Position numbers and translations under genes: made by a program
Notes under the pieces: generated by a model
What the model was told of the DNA's origin: nothing
The model's database searches: none
The model's input: the letters and a program-made list of their open reading frames with translations, nothing else
Shown here: positions 17,921 through 27,049 of the stretch, one piece after another
Position numbering within the stretch: the first letter of the stretch is position 1
Layout of the letters: every line of letters begins with the position of its first letter
DNA from: Actinokineospora baliensis
GTDB lineage: Bacteria; Actinomycetota; Actinomycetes; Mycobacteriales; Pseudonocardiaceae
Direction of reading: 5' to 3'
NCBI RefSeq assembly: GCF_016907695.1
Contig: NZ_JAFBCK010000001.1
Location: forward strand, 186,001-250,000
DNA length: 64,000 nucleotides

Positions 17921-18457
17921 CTAGTTACCCAGCAGCGAGATGTCGTGCTTGCCCTGGTGGTAGTCGCGGACCGCGTCGACGAGTTCCTCGACCGACAAGG
18001 TGCCGCTGTGGTTGGTGTCGAGCTGCTGGAAGGACTGCTCGGCCTGGCGCTCGTCGACGCCGGCGGCGCGCATCCAGCGCTTGAACTCCGCGGAGCTGAC
18101 CTCGCCGTCGCCGTCGGTGTCGGCGATGTCGACGATGGCCTCGATCGAGGGGCGCAGGTTGCGGTCGAAGCCCGCGTCGCCAGCCTGGACGATCTCGCGC
18201 TCGGTGATCTGGATGAACTGCTCGAGGGTGACCTGGCCCTGCGGACCGGACCCGGCCTTGTCGGCCAGGGTCTCCCACATGGTCGAGTACGCCGAGAGCA
18301 GCGCCCGGCCCTTCGGCGAGTTCTCCTGCTCGCCGAAGCCCTGCAGGATCCGGCGCGCCTCGCTCTCGTAGTCGGACCGGTCGATCGTCCCGTCCCCGTT
18401 GTTGTCCCAGAGCTCGAAACGACGCTTCAGCCTGCTGTCCTGGACGCTAGCGGTCAC
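17921..18457 (-). CDS. EF-hand calcium-binding protein
   Basis: 178-residue acidic protein with three canonical EF-hand loops: residues 18-29 (DNNGDGTIDRSD), 113-124 (DTDGDGEVSSAE) and 147-158 (DTNHSGTLSVEE), plus a degenerate loop near 67-80. It resembles the calerythrin/sarcoplasmic-calcium-binding type found in Streptomyces, thought to buffer or sense calcium in the cytoplasm. No signal peptide is present. I chose GTG 18457 because AAGGAG lies 7 bases upstream and the upstream frame is not conserved-looking. It is convergent with the glycosylase gene and separated from it by a terminator. Confidence 0.93.
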   Translation of the reverse strand: MTASVQDSRLKRRFELWDNNGDGTIDRSDYESEARRILQGFGEQENSPKGRALLSAYSTMWETLADKAGSGPQGQVTLEQFIQITEREIVQAGDAGFDRNLRPSIEAIVDIADTDGDGEVSSAEFKRWMRAAGVDERQAEQSFQQLDTNHSGTLSVEELVDAVRDYHQGKHDISLLGN

Positions 18458-18620
18458 GACCTTGCTCCTTCGTGTGCCTGGGCCTTCTCTGCGCGGGGCA
18501 CCGGCCACAGTGGATTTCCGGCCCCGCGAAAGCGACACTAGCAACGCTGGAACGACCCGGTCGGCTTCAAGCGTCCCCAAATCGGGGGTATTCGGCATCC
18601 TCCGATCGGGACACCGGTAG

Positions 18621-19412
18621 TCACGCGGTGGCCGGCTGCCGGTCCATCGCCGCGACGATGCCGTCCCACAACCGGATCCGCGCGCGCAGCACACCCACCA
18701 CCGTGGTCACGCATTCGGCCCACTTCGCCTCGTCCGGTCCACAGAGGTCGGCCACCAGCTGCATCGCCATCGGCAGGTGGTGCTCGGCGTCGACCTCCAG
18801 GTGCCTGCGCAGGTAGGCGCGCAGCAGCGACAGCGGTTCGTGGTCGCGCGGGACCCTGGTGAACATCCCCGGCAGCAGGTCGTCGCGGCCGAAGGCGAAC
18901 GCGGCCGCCTGGCAGTGCACCGGGGCCCGGCTGACCAGTTCCCAAGTGGACCGGACGTAGTCGGCCGACGGTGCGGGGACGACGGCGTCGGTGAGCGCGT
19001 CCGGTACCGAGGAACCCGCGCGCAGCAGGTCGAGGAAGGTGTCGATGGCGAGCGTGTCCGCCCCCGCTTCGGTCATCGCGTGCCGGTACAGCTCGTAGTG
19101 GCTGACGAACCCCTCGCCGAACGCGTCGCTCTCCTCCAGCAGCACGATGTCGTTGACCAGCCTGCGGGAGATCGGCGCCCCGGTCGGCACCCAGGGCACG
19201 CGCACGCAGGTCAGCTCGTTCTGCAGGCTCTTGAGCAGGGACATGTGGTCCCACACGGCGAACACGTGGTGCGACATGAACACCGCGACCTCGGCCGGGG
19301 TGCTGATCCGCCGGTAGATCGGGTGCGCGCTCGCCAGCGCGAGCACGGGTTCGGCGCCCGCCACGACGCAGTCGATGCCGGGGTGTGACCGCACCCAGTC
19401 GTAGCGGGTCAT
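18621..19412 (-). CDS. DUF3050 domain protein (heme-oxygenase-like fold)
   Basis: 263-residue protein of the DUF3050 family, which has a heme-oxygenase-like helical fold and unknown reaction. Typical segments are [45 protein letters not shown] and [13 protein letters not shown]. The spaced His/Glu residues (HH, E in LEESD, H in SHYELY, EVDAEHH) could bind a di-iron centre, as in related helical oxygenases. I chose ATG 19412 with AAGG upstream; the longer frame to 19463 adds non-conserved residues. It stands alone, with about 160 bp to the EF-hand gene and a divergent secreted-peptide gene on the other side. Confidence 0.85.
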   Translation of the reverse strand: MTRYDWVRSHPGIDCVVAGAEPVLALASAHPIYRRISTPAEVAVFMSHHVFAVWDHMSLLKSLQNELTCVRVPWVPTGAPISRRLVNDIVLLEESDAFGEGFVSHYELYRHAMTEAGADTLAIDTFLDLLRAGSSVPDALTDAVVPAPSADYVRSTWELVSRAPVHCQAAAFAFGRDDLLPGMFTRVPRDHEPLSLLRAYLRRHLEVDAEHHLPMAMQLVADLCGPDEAKWAECVTTVVGVLRARIRLWDGIVAAMDRQPATA

Positions 19413-19584
19413 CTCCACCTTGCCCTTCGCCGTCCACCATGACCTAGCGGACGCTAAGGACACCGGCGGTCACGCGCCACTTATCAATGAGGTGAAAACC
19501 CGTACCCGAATCGGCGACTGCGGGTGGGTGGGGAAATGACCAGCATGGGCAGCACGCACCCGATCACCCAGGAAGGACCCCGCG

Positions 19585-19911
19585 ATGCGGTTCGCCCGCT
19601 CGGTCTCGACCACCCTGTCCTGCGCGGCGCTGACCACCCTCGCGCTCGCACCGACCGCGGCGGCCGACGAGCCACCGCCCCAGCCGGACCAGGTCGTGGT
19701 GTTCCAGTTCGAGTTCAAGCCGGTCACCGTCTACCGCGCGCCGAGCGGGTGCTACACGCTGCCGCTGGCCTCGCACGTGCTGATCAACCAGACCGACCGG
19801 GTGGTAACCATCTACCACGACCCGCTGTGCGTCTTCCCGATCTTCCCGGTGCACCAGCTCGCCCCCGGCAACGGCACGCACGTCAGCCCGGTGGGCAGCT
19901 TCCGCGTCTAA
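19585..19911 (+). CDS. Small secreted protein
   Basis: Not recognised. A 108-residue preprotein with a clear signal peptide (RFAR, then a hydrophobic stretch, cleavage after about residue 27, APTAAA-DEP). The mature part of about 80 residues is beta-rich in appearance and has two cysteines (SGCYTL and DPLCVF), which could form one disulfide. AAGGA lies 8 bases before the ATG. The nucleotide-sugar dehydrogenase gene starts 34 bp later on the same strand, but a functional link is not evident. Confidence 0.7.
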   Translation: MRFARSVSTTLSCAALTTLALAPTAAADEPPPQPDQVVVFQFEFKPVTVYRAPSGCYTLPLASHVLINQTDRVVTIYHDPLCVFPIFPVHQLAPGNGTHVSPVGSFRV

Positions 19912-19945
19912 CACCGGCCCCACCGGAGGAAGGAACAGCGATCCC

Positions 19946-21190
19946 GTGTCTGCGGACCTCGTGGTGGTCGGGCTCGGCTACGTCGGACTGCCGCTGGCCA
20001 GGCGCGCCGCGGCCGCGGGACTGGCCGTGGTCGGCATCGATACCGACGCCGAGGTGGTCGCGGGCCTGACCGCGGGGCGCTCGCACGTGCAGGACACCAG
20101 CCCGGCGGCGATCACCGGGATGCTCGCCGCCGGGTTCACCGCGACGACCGACTTCGCCGCTGTGTCCACTGCGGACACCGTGGTGATCTGCGTGCCGACC
20201 GGGTTGGTCGACGGCGAACCGGACCTGCGCGCGGTCATGGCGGCGGGCAGCGCGGTCGGGGCGCGGCTGCGGCCGGGGAGCCTGGTGGTGCTGGAATCCA
20301 CGAGCTACCCCGGCACGACGGAAGAGGTCCTACTGCCGCTGCTGGAATCCGGCGGCTTGGTGGCCGGGGTGGACTTCAACCTGGGCTACTCCCCGGAGCG
20401 GATCGACCCGGGCAACGGCGAGTACGCGCTGGAGAACACGCCCAAGGTGGTCGCGGGGCTGACCCCGGTGTGCGCCAAGCGGTGCGCGGCGTTCTACGAG
20501 GTGCTGGTCGACTCGGTGGTGGTCGCGGCGGGGCTGCGCGAGGCGGAAACGGCGAAGCTGCTGGAGAACAGCTACCGCCTGGTCAACATCGCCCTGGTCA
20601 ACGAGCTCGCGGTGTTCTGCGACCGGCTCGGCATCGACGTGTGGGACGTGCTGCGCTGCTCGGCCACCAAACCCTTCGGCTTCCAGCCCTTCTCCCCCGG
20701 TCCCGGTGTCGGCGGCCACTGCATCCCGGTCGACCCCAGGTACCTGGCCAACCGGGCGCGCGCCGAGGGCCTGCCGTGCTCGATGGTCACCACCGCGCAC
20801 GAGGTCAACACCGGCATGCCCGGTTACGTCGTGCGCCGCGCCCGCGACATCCTCACCCGCGACGGCGGCCGCGTCTTCGGCGCCCGCGTCCTACTCCTCG
20901 GCGTGACCTACAAAGCCGATGTCGCCGACCTGCGCCAGTCCCCCGCCACCGGCGTCGTCCGCCAACTCCGCGCCCTCGGCGCCCACGTGACCTACCACGA
21001 CCCCCACAGCCCCGCCTTCACCGTCGACGGCAACCCGGTCCCCAGATCATCCACTGTGGACACCTCGGTCGACCTCGTCATCCTCCTGCAGGCCCACCGC
21101 GACTACGACCTGGCCCAGGTGGCCCGTACCGCCAAAGCGGTCCTCGACACCCGCGGCACCATGGACGGCGACAACGTCGAACGGCTGTGA
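19946..21190 (+). CDS. UDP-sugar 6-dehydrogenase (UDP-GlcNAc/Glc dehydrogenase family)
   Basis: NAD-dependent nucleotide-sugar dehydrogenase, 414 residues, oxidising C6 of a UDP-hexose to the uronate. Rossmann motif GLGYVGLPLA at residues 9-18, catalytic Cys259 in PGPGVGGHCIPVDP, AKLLENSYR with the conserved Lys and Asn, and C-terminal VTYKADVADLRQSPA. The HCIPVDP form and the overall pattern fit the WbpA/WecC (UDP-GlcNAc or UDP-ManNAc) branch rather than UDP-glucose dehydrogenase; the exact sugar is inferred. Its 3' end is 3 bp from the end of the convergent flavoprotein gene. With the Gfo/Idh and DegT enzymes of the next locus it could form a WbpA-WbpB-WbpE-like 3-amino-uronate route. Confidence 0.88.
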   Translation: MSADLVVVGLGYVGLPLARRAAAAGLAVVGIDTDAEVVAGLTAGRSHVQDTSPAAITGMLAAGFTATTDFAAVSTADTVVICVPTGLVDGEPDLRAVMAAGSAVGARLRPGSLVVLESTSYPGTTEEVLLPLLESGGLVAGVDFNLGYSPERIDPGNGEYALENTPKVVAGLTPVCAKRCAAFYEVLVDSVVVAAGLREAETAKLLENSYRLVNIALVNELAVFCDRLGIDVWDVLRCSATKPFGFQPFSPGPGVGGHCIPVDPRYLANRARAEGLPCSMVTTAHEVNTGMPGYVVRRARDILTRDGGRVFGARVLLLGVTYKADVADLRQSPATGVVRQLRALGAHVTYHDPHSPAFTVDGNPVPRSSTVDTSVDLVILLQAHRDYDLAQVARTAKAVLDTRGTMDGDNVERL

Positions 21191-21193
21191 CCC

Positions 21194-22480
21194 TCACGGC
21201 TTGCGCAACGCGGCGAGCAGGGTGCGGCCGAGGACGGCCGGGGTGAGCATGTCGACCGGGCGGATGCGCATGTTGATGACCTCGGCGAACCGCTGGGCCA
21301 CCAGGGGGTCGGTCATGGCGGCGTGGTCGATGGCGGTGGAGATGGCCCGCTGGAAGGGGAAGCTGAGCGGGCGGGCGGCGGTGACGTGCGGCAGGCGCAG
21401 GTCTTCGGTGGTGCTGGTCTGCCACGCGGCGTCGACGACCACCTTGAGGCGGCGGAAGTACGCCGCGGTGGGTTCGCCGGTGCCGAGCCAGGCCGCCAGG
21501 GCCGAGGCGTGCAGTGCGGCGGACGGGACGCCCTGGCCGTAGATCGGGTTGAAGGAGGCCACGGCGTCGCCGACCGGGACCAGGCCCTCGGGGAAGTCGG
21601 CGACCAGGTGGAAGTCGCGGCGGAGGCTGTGCGGGAACCGGTGGGTGCGCACCGGGCCGACCGGCTCGCAGGTGCGGGCCAGGGTGGCGAAGGCGTCGGC
21701 GGGTTCGAGCAGGCAGCGGGCGGTGAACTCGTCGGGGTCGCGGGTGGGGCGGTCGTCGGCGTAGCCGGAGATGGTGCACATCCAGCGGTCCGGGCCCAGC
21801 GGGGCGACGCAGCTGACACCGGGTCGGGCGGAGGCGGGCGAGCGCAGCGAGTGCACCGCGAGCAGGTCGTCCAAGCGCTGGTCGGGGGTGCGGCGGTAGA
21901 GCGCGGTGGCGTAGCCCAGGTCCAGCTCGATCCGGGTGCGCGGCGGGCCGGGGTACCCCTGGTCGGCCAGCCACGTGCCCAACCGGCTGCCCCGGCCGGT
22001 GGCGTCGACGACCAGGTCTACGCCGTCCACAACGGACCCAGAAGCCAACCGCACGCCCTCGACCCGAGACCCGCCAACCAGTCCCACCACGCGGTCGGGG
22101 AGCAGCCGCACCGAGGGCAGCACCGACTCGCGGATGTGCCAGTCCAGCAGCGGTCGGTAGAACGGCACCAGCACGTCACCGGCGACCACCGGCCTGGGCT
22201 GCCCGTCGACGAACATCCGCCCGTCGCGCCCCGGCGTGCACACCACCACCCCGGCCCCGACCATGGCGTCGAGCAGCCCCGGGAACCAGTGCACCAGCAG
22301 TTCCTGGCCCAACCCCAGCAGGACGTGGAACTGCTCGGCGTGCGTCGTCCCCGGCCTGGTCACCGGCTCGGGCGGCAGCGGGTCCGGCTCGACCACCACG
22401 ACCTCGTCGGCCCAGTCCCGCAACACCCTGGCCGCGAGCAGCCCGGCGACGCTGCCGCCCGCGACAACCGCGCGCTTCAC
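21194..22480 (-). CDS. FAD-dependent monooxygenase/epoxidase family protein
   Basis: Flavoprotein of 428 residues, last gene of a seven-gene minus-strand operon. The N-terminus (VVAGGSVAGLLAARVLRDW, then EVVVVEPD) is the FAD Rossmann motif; VVDATGRGSRL and LVPVGDAVASFNPIYGQGVP are the second and third FAD motifs of the hydroxylase group. Members act as hydroxylases or epoxidases, some on terpenoid chains, which would suit the prenyl genes across the divergent promoter (inference). The GTG at 22480 overlaps the preceding gene's stop as GTGA. The frame stays open further upstream, but those residues belong to other genes. Confidence 0.88.
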   Translation of the reverse strand: MKRAVVAGGSVAGLLAARVLRDWADEVVVVEPDPLPPEPVTRPGTTHAEQFHVLLGLGQELLVHWFPGLLDAMVGAGVVVCTPGRDGRMFVDGQPRPVVAGDVLVPFYRPLLDWHIRESVLPSVRLLPDRVVGLVGGSRVEGVRLASGSVVDGVDLVVDATGRGSRLGTWLADQGYPGPPRTRIELDLGYATALYRRTPDQRLDDLLAVHSLRSPASARPGVSCVAPLGPDRWMCTISGYADDRPTRDPDEFTARCLLEPADAFATLARTCEPVGPVRTHRFPHSLRRDFHLVADFPEGLVPVGDAVASFNPIYGQGVPSAALHASALAAWLGTGEPTAAYFRRLKVVVDAAWQTSTTEDLRLPHVTAARPLSFPFQRAISTAIDHAAMTDPLVAQRFAEVINMRIRPVDMLTPAVLGRTLLAALRKP

Positions 22481-22875
22481 GGGGCGGACTGGACGAATTG
22501 GACGGTCGACTCCGGCGAGAGCGCGATCTGCTCCCCGGTCACCGGCGCCTCCCGGCTGATCAGGATGTTGTAGTGGTTGGGGAAGTGGCAGGCGTCGAAC
22601 CCGAGCACGGTGCCGACCACCTGGCCCCCGATCCGCACCTCGTCCCCCCGGTCGATCACCCCGCCGCTGCGGATCTCGGCGAACCCGAGGAAGCCGACCC
22701 GGTCGATGCTGCCGTCGCCGACGCCGTGGTCGGTGGTGACCAGCTCGTGCACCTCCCCCTGCCGCACGCAGCGGCTGGCGAACTCCTCCAGCCGCATCCC
22801 GCGGTCCTCGCGCCGGTGCACCAGCACCTTCACCAGCACCCCGGACACGGTCCGCTTGCTGCCGTCCTCGATCAT
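22477..22875 (-). CDS. Uncharacterised 132-residue protein in the operon
   Basis: Not recognised. A 132-residue protein with no signal peptide, membrane helix or cysteine cluster. It is rich in beta-forming stretches: KRTVSGVLVKVLVHRRED near the start, GDEVRIGGQVVGTVLGFDAC in the middle and CHFPNHYNILI later, reminiscent of small beta-barrel folds. Both ends overlap neighbours by 4 bp (ATGA at 22875/22872 and GTGA at 22480/22477), so it is made in fixed ratio with the Gfo/Idh and flavoprotein subunits. It may be an accessory or a small enzyme of the pathway; nothing more can be said. Confidence 0.75.
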   Translation of the reverse strand: MIEDGSKRTVSGVLVKVLVHRREDRGMRLEEFASRCVRQGEVHELVTTDHGVGDGSIDRVGFLGFAEIRSGGVIDRGDEVRIGGQVVGTVLGFDACHFPNHYNILISREAPVTGEQIALSPESTVQFVQSAP

Positions 22876-23798
22876 GTCGTCTCCCCGATGAGTGCGGGCC
22901 GCGACCACTGCTCGGCCCGGTAGGCGGCGTCGACCAGCGCGAGCGCGGCCAGGCCGTCGCGGTCGGCGCCACCGGTGTGGATGGCCAGCGTGAAAGCCCG
23001 CAGGACCCCGCCGTACTCGTGCCACAGGGACTGCTTGAACCCGGCGAACCCGGCCAACATGTCGGCGTGGTGCACCGCTCCGTCGGCCAGGCGGACCTCG
23101 ACGTCCTTGGTCTCGCCCTGGTGGTCCCAGTCGAGTTCGACGGTGGCCGTGGCGCCGGACCCGGCGGTCAGCTCGACCACCGCGGCGCGGTCGACGCCAA
23201 TCGAGTCCCTCGTTATGTCCACATCAGACACCGTGAGATCGCCGAGGAACATCCTGGCCAGGTCGAAGGCGTTGGGGCCGTTGTCCGCCACGCACCCACC
23301 GCCGCACCGGGTCGGGTCCAGGTACCAGCGGTCGTCGCCGACGTGGTCCTCGATGCGCTCCAGGTAGCGGACCCGCACGGACTCCACCGGAACGCCGCGG
23401 GGGAGGTTGTCCAGGAGGGCGCGGACCCGGGCGTTGTAGCGGCGGTGGAACGAGGTGAACAGCACCGCGCCCCTGGTGGCCGCCAGGTCGGCGAGCGCGA
23501 GGCCGTCGCGCAGGCGGGTGGCCAGGGGTTTCTCCACGCACACCGGCAAACCGGCGTCCAGCAGGTCGGCGCACACCGGCGCGTGCTGGTCGTTGGGCAC
23601 GGTCACCACGACCCCGTCGAGGCCACCCGCGGCGATCATGTCCCGGTGGTCGCGCCAGCACGGGACCTCGTCGCGGTAGGGCGCCAGCGCTTCCGGGCGC
23701 ACGTCGCACACCGCCGCCAAGCGCAGCGGACCGCCCTCGCCGAGCGCGGCCAGGTAGTACCGGGAGATCACGCCGAGGCCGATCACACCGATGCGCAT
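22872..23798 (-). CDS. Gfo/Idh/MocA family oxidoreductase
   Basis: NAD(P)-dependent sugar or cyclitol dehydrogenase, 308 residues. GVIGLGVIS at the N-terminus is the nucleotide-binding motif, EKPLA (89-93) carries the catalytic Lys90, and GGGCVADNGPNAFDLARMFL is the substrate-side segment with Asp and Asn in the position of the family's catalytic DxxxH. The usual His of that motif is not obvious, so the chemistry may be altered. I chose ATG 23798, which overlaps the previous stop as TGATG; a GTG two codons earlier is possible. Family members oxidise ring hydroxyls to ketones, which DegT enzymes can then aminate. Confidence 0.9.
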   Translation of the reverse strand: MRIGVIGLGVISRYYLAALGEGGPLRLAAVCDVRPEALAPYRDEVPCWRDHRDMIAAGGLDGVVVTVPNDQHAPVCADLLDAGLPVCVEKPLATRLRDGLALADLAATRGAVLFTSFHRRYNARVRALLDNLPRGVPVESVRVRYLERIEDHVGDDRWYLDPTRCGGGCVADNGPNAFDLARMFLGDLTVSDVDITRDSIGVDRAAVVELTAGSGATATVELDWDHQGETKDVEVRLADGAVHHADMLAGFAGFKQSLWHEYGGVLRAFTLAIHTGGADRDGLAALALVDAAYRAEQWSRPALIGETT

Positions 23799-24946
23799 CA
23801 GCACACCGCCGGCGGTGCCACACCCAGCCGCCCGGCCAGCGCGGACAGCTCGGTGAACAGCCCGTCCCCCAGCGGAACCCCGTCGCGGCGGGACCGCTCC
23901 GCCTGCCGCGACTCAGGCACCCCCGGATACGACACCTCGCCGCCCGGCTCCACCGGCGGGCAGGCCAGCAGCGCCCCGAACAGGGATCCGGCTTCACGCT
24001 GGTAGATCCCCGGTTGGCGCAGCGCGGCCGGGGCGATGGCCAGCACGAGGTAACCGATGTTGTCGTCCGGCGCCCCGTCGACCGCCAGCGCCGCCTGCGA
24101 CGGCCCCAACCCCGCGCCCGGCACCAGCGCGGCCAGCACCTCGACCATCAGCGCCAACCCGAACCCCTTGTACTGCGCCGATCCCGAGCCGCCGAGCCAG
24201 GTCAGGTGCGCCTCGCCGCCGTCGAACCTGGTCGGGTCGGTCACCGCCGCCCCCGCGTCGTCGGCCAGCCAGCCCTCGGGGACCTCGTCCCCGGCGCGCG
24301 CGGCCGCCCGCACCTTGCCCGTGGGGACCGTCGTCGTGCTCATGTCCAGGAGGAACGGCGGGTTCTCCCCAGCGGGCGCGGCCACGCTGAGCGGGTTCGT
24401 GCCCAGCATCGGCACCCGCCCACCCGGCGGGCGCGCAATCCGCTGGTGCCCGCAGTTCGAAGCGACCACACCGACCATGTCGTGCTCCACCGCCCGCAAC
24501 GCATGTGGGCCCGCGCAACCGAAGTGCGTGCCACCACGCACCGACACCAGCCCGATCCCGTACTCCGCCGCCCGGCGCACAGCCAGGTCCATCGCCTCAC
24601 CGGCCAGCCACAACCCGAGCGCGCCCTGCCCGTCGAGCAGGACCGTGGCACCCCGGTCCGCCAGCACCCTCGGCTCGGCATCGGCTCGAGCGCGGCCAGA
24701 GGTCAGCAGCGGCAGGTAGATCCGGGTCAGGTTCACCAGGCCGTGGGAGGTCGTACCGGTGATGTCGCCGTGGCACAGCGCGGTCGCGGCGGCCTTTGCC
24801 CGCTCCGGCGGGATCCCGTGCGCGGTGAAGACCTCGGCGGTGAACCGGAGCAGGTCGTCGTGATCAACGCGGACCGTCCCAGCGGTCTGGCGGGAGGCGG
24901 ATCGAGCTCCGGGGAGGCTGGTGGGGGCGGGGGCCAGCTCGGTCAT
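23798..24946 (-). CDS. Ldh2/malate-lactate-ureidoglycolate dehydrogenase family
   Basis: NAD(P)-dependent 2-hydroxyacid dehydrogenase of the Ldh2 family, 382 residues, a fold distinct from classical lactate dehydrogenase. Marks are ALCHGDITGTTSHGLVNLTR near residue 60 (catalytic His of the SHG segment), VRGGTHFGCAGPHALRAVEH, MLGTNPLSVAAPAG, LLDMSTTTVPTGKV and QYKGFGLALMVEVLAAL. Substrates in the family include malate, ureidoglycolate, sulfolactate and keto-acids of imino acids, so the substrate here is open. The ATG at 24946 overlaps the M20 gene stop as ATGA. The reading frame continues further upstream, but that part is inside the preceding gene. Confidence 0.9.
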   Translation of the reverse strand: MTELAPAPTSLPGARSASRQTAGTVRVDHDDLLRFTAEVFTAHGIPPERAKAAATALCHGDITGTTSHGLVNLTRIYLPLLTSGRARADAEPRVLADRGATVLLDGQGALGLWLAGEAMDLAVRRAAEYGIGLVSVRGGTHFGCAGPHALRAVEHDMVGVVASNCGHQRIARPPGGRVPMLGTNPLSVAAPAGENPPFLLDMSTTTVPTGKVRAAARAGDEVPEGWLADDAGAAVTDPTRFDGGEAHLTWLGGSGSAQYKGFGLALMVEVLAALVPGAGLGPSQAALAVDGAPDDNIGYLVLAIAPAALRQPGIYQREAGSLFGALLACPPVEPGGEVSYPGVPESRQAERSRRDGVPLGDGLFTELSALAGRLGVAPPAVC

Positions 24947-26217
24947 CGTCTTGCCGTTCTGGTCGGTGGGGCGGTTGACGGAGTGGTTCGTGGCGAATCG
25001 GCGAAGGCGCACAGCACTCGGGAAACCTGGTCGGCGAACGCGGCCAGGTCCGCGATGGCGACGAACTCCCCCTCGGCGTGGGCGTTGTTGGCGGCCAGGT
25101 CCCCGGGGCCCAGCACGGCCGTCGCGGCACCGGGAACACCGGCCATCCAGATCGCGTCGCAGGTGAAGGCGGGCTCGGAGGGCGGCCACTCGGGCACACC
25201 CGCGGCGGCCATGACCGCGTCCACCCACGGATTCGCACCGGAGAGCGCGGGCAGGCCCCGTTTGAGCCAGTCCACTGTGGTCACCCGGTGGGCGTCAGCC
25301 GCGGTTCTGGCCAGCTCCGGGACCTGGGCGAAGGTCTCGCCGAACCGGGCGATCCCGTCGGCGACGGCCAGGTCCAGCGCCTCGGTCAGCGCCGCACCGC
25401 CATCGGCGTAGGCGAGGTTGACCAGGAGATCGCCGGTTCCGTAGACGCGGTTGTGGCTGGTTCCGGTGTGCAGTCCGGCGATGCACGCCCGCTCGCCCGC
25501 CAGCCGCGTGGCCAGGTGCTGCGCCAGGAACCCGAGCAGCACCGTCGCGTTGTGGCCGTCGCCGGGGCGGTCGTCGATCGAGCCGGTTCCGGTGACCCGC
25601 ACTCGCGCGGTCGCCGATGCCGTGGACCTGGGTAGGTACCGGCCGCCGGTGGGTTCGCAGAAGATGTTCAACGCGCCGTAGTACCCGGCCCTGACCAGTG
25701 GGCGGGTGCCGAAGGTGCCCATCGCGCCGCCCTCTTCGCCGGACACGGCCTGGATGAGCACGCCGATCTCGGTGCCCACCCGGGGATCCAGCCGTCGGGC
25801 CTCGCGGACCCCGGCCAGCAGCGCCACGGCGGGCCCTTTCGCGTCCACCGCGCCCCGGCCGTGGATGGCGGTCCCGTCGTAGCGGCTGGGCTCGTGCCCG
25901 GCGACGGTGTCCAGGTGCACGTTGAACATGACGGTCGGGGCGTCGCGCGGACCGAACCGGAGCACCAGGTTCGGCTGCCCAGCGAGGAAACTCGGGGACT
26001 GGGCAGCGGCGCGGACCACCTCGGGAACACCCGGGAGGTCCAATTCGGACATCTCCGCCGGGGCGTGGTGCTCGACCACGAAGTCGCGGGCGGCGTCGGC
26101 GTAGAGGTACTGCGCCTCCCACAGCAGTCCGGGTTCGACGCCCTCCAGCGGACCCGCCGTCGGCAGGTTGATCAGCCGCAGCAGCAGGGCCGCGTCGGCG
26201 TCGGTGAACGCGGTCAC
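24943..26217 (-). CDS. M20 family metallohydrolase (ArgE/DapE/CPG2-like)
   Basis: Di-zinc amidohydrolase/deacylase of the M20 family, 424 residues. Metal ligands are visible: His101 and Asp103 in NVHLDTVAGHE, bridging Asp125 in GAVDAKGPA, catalytic Glu161 and ligand Glu162 in AVSGEEGGAMG, and a later His in the GGRYLPRS/GHNATVLL region. Members remove acyl or aminoacyl groups from N-acyl amino acids or amino sugars, so it could deprotect an amino-sugar intermediate here (inference). The GTG at 26217 is one base after the upstream gene's TGA. The family is usually 370-440 residues, so this is full length. Confidence 0.9.
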   Translation of the reverse strand: MTAFTDADAALLLRLINLPTAGPLEGVEPGLLWEAQYLYADAARDFVVEHHAPAEMSELDLPGVPEVVRAAAQSPSFLAGQPNLVLRFGPRDAPTVMFNVHLDTVAGHEPSRYDGTAIHGRGAVDAKGPAVALLAGVREARRLDPRVGTEIGVLIQAVSGEEGGAMGTFGTRPLVRAGYYGALNIFCEPTGGRYLPRSTASATARVRVTGTGSIDDRPGDGHNATVLLGFLAQHLATRLAGERACIAGLHTGTSHNRVYGTGDLLVNLAYADGGAALTEALDLAVADGIARFGETFAQVPELARTAADAHRVTTVDWLKRGLPALSGANPWVDAVMAAAGVPEWPPSEPAFTCDAIWMAGVPGAATAVLGPGDLAANNAHAEGEFVAIADLAAFADQVSRVLCAFADSPRTTPSTAPPTRTARR

Positions 26218-26218
26218 G

Positions 26219-27049
26219 TCACCGGCTCGCCGGGGCCAGCAGGGCCTCCAGCGCCCGGCCCGCCGCGATGAACCCGTCCGCCGTGCCCGCGCCGCTGTCG
26301 CGCTCGTGCGGTCGCAGCGCCAGGTGCGGCTCGATCGACAGCGCGCCCTGGTAGCCGAACTCGGTGAGCATCGCGAGGCACCCGGCCACATCGGCGTTGC
26401 CCTCGCCAGGAAGTGTCCACTCAGGACCATTAGGGGTGGCTACCCCGTCCTTGATGTGCACGTGCGCGATGTGCTCGACCAGCGGCCGCAGGTAGTCCAC
26501 GGCGGGGTAGCCGTAGGCGATGCCGTTGCCGGTGTCGAACAGCAGCCGCAGCGCCGGGCTGTCGGCCTCCTCCAGCATCCGCACCGCGCGCATGGCGTCC
26601 GACCCGGCCCACCCCGCGCAGTTCTCGTGCAGCAGCACCAGGTCCGCCTGCTCGGCGCGCGCCGCGAGCTCGCGCATCCGGCGCAGCGCCCGGTGTTCCC
26701 ACTCGTCGGGGTGCAGGCCGTCGTTGGGGTAGGACATCACCCGCACGTACCGGGTGCCCAGTCGCCCGCAGCGGTCGGCGAGTACCCGCAACTCCTCCAG
26801 GTCGAGACCGAAGTCGCGCGTGATCGCGGTGGACCAGTCGCCGATGCGCGAGTCGACGCAGACCGTGCGCAACCCCAGCTCCGCCAACGTCCCCGCGACC
26901 CGGTCGAACGCCGCCTCGCTCAGCTCCGCCAGCGCCACCCCGTCCACGGTGCGCAGCTCGATGGCCGACCAGCCCAGCGCGGCGATCGCCGCCACCTGCT
27001 CGGCGAGGCCCGCCCCGGCCTCGTCGCCGATCCCGGCCAGCACGGTCAC
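26219..27049 (-). CDS. Sugar phosphate isomerase/epimerase family (TIM barrel)
   Basis: 276-residue xylose-isomerase-like TIM-barrel protein of the sugar isomerase/epimerase (AP-endonuclease 2) family. Metal and substrate residues are seen in LLHENCAGW (Glu), LLFDTGNGIAYGYP (Asp), HIAHVHIKDG (His, Asp) and GALSIEPHL (Glu). Such enzymes isomerise keto and aldo sugars or cyclitols, like inosose isomerases. The GTG at 27049 overlaps the upstream Gfo/Idh stop as GTGA, and its own stop is one base from the M20 start, so it is tightly coupled within the operon. Confidence 0.9.
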   Translation of the reverse strand: MTVLAGIGDEAGAGLAEQVAAIAALGWSAIELRTVDGVALAELSEAAFDRVAGTLAELGLRTVCVDSRIGDWSTAITRDFGLDLEELRVLADRCGRLGTRYVRVMSYPNDGLHPDEWEHRALRRMRELAARAEQADLVLLHENCAGWAGSDAMRAVRMLEEADSPALRLLFDTGNGIAYGYPAVDYLRPLVEHIAHVHIKDGVATPNGPEWTLPGEGNADVAGCLAMLTEFGYQGALSIEPHLALRPHERDSGAGTADGFIAAGRALEALLAPASR

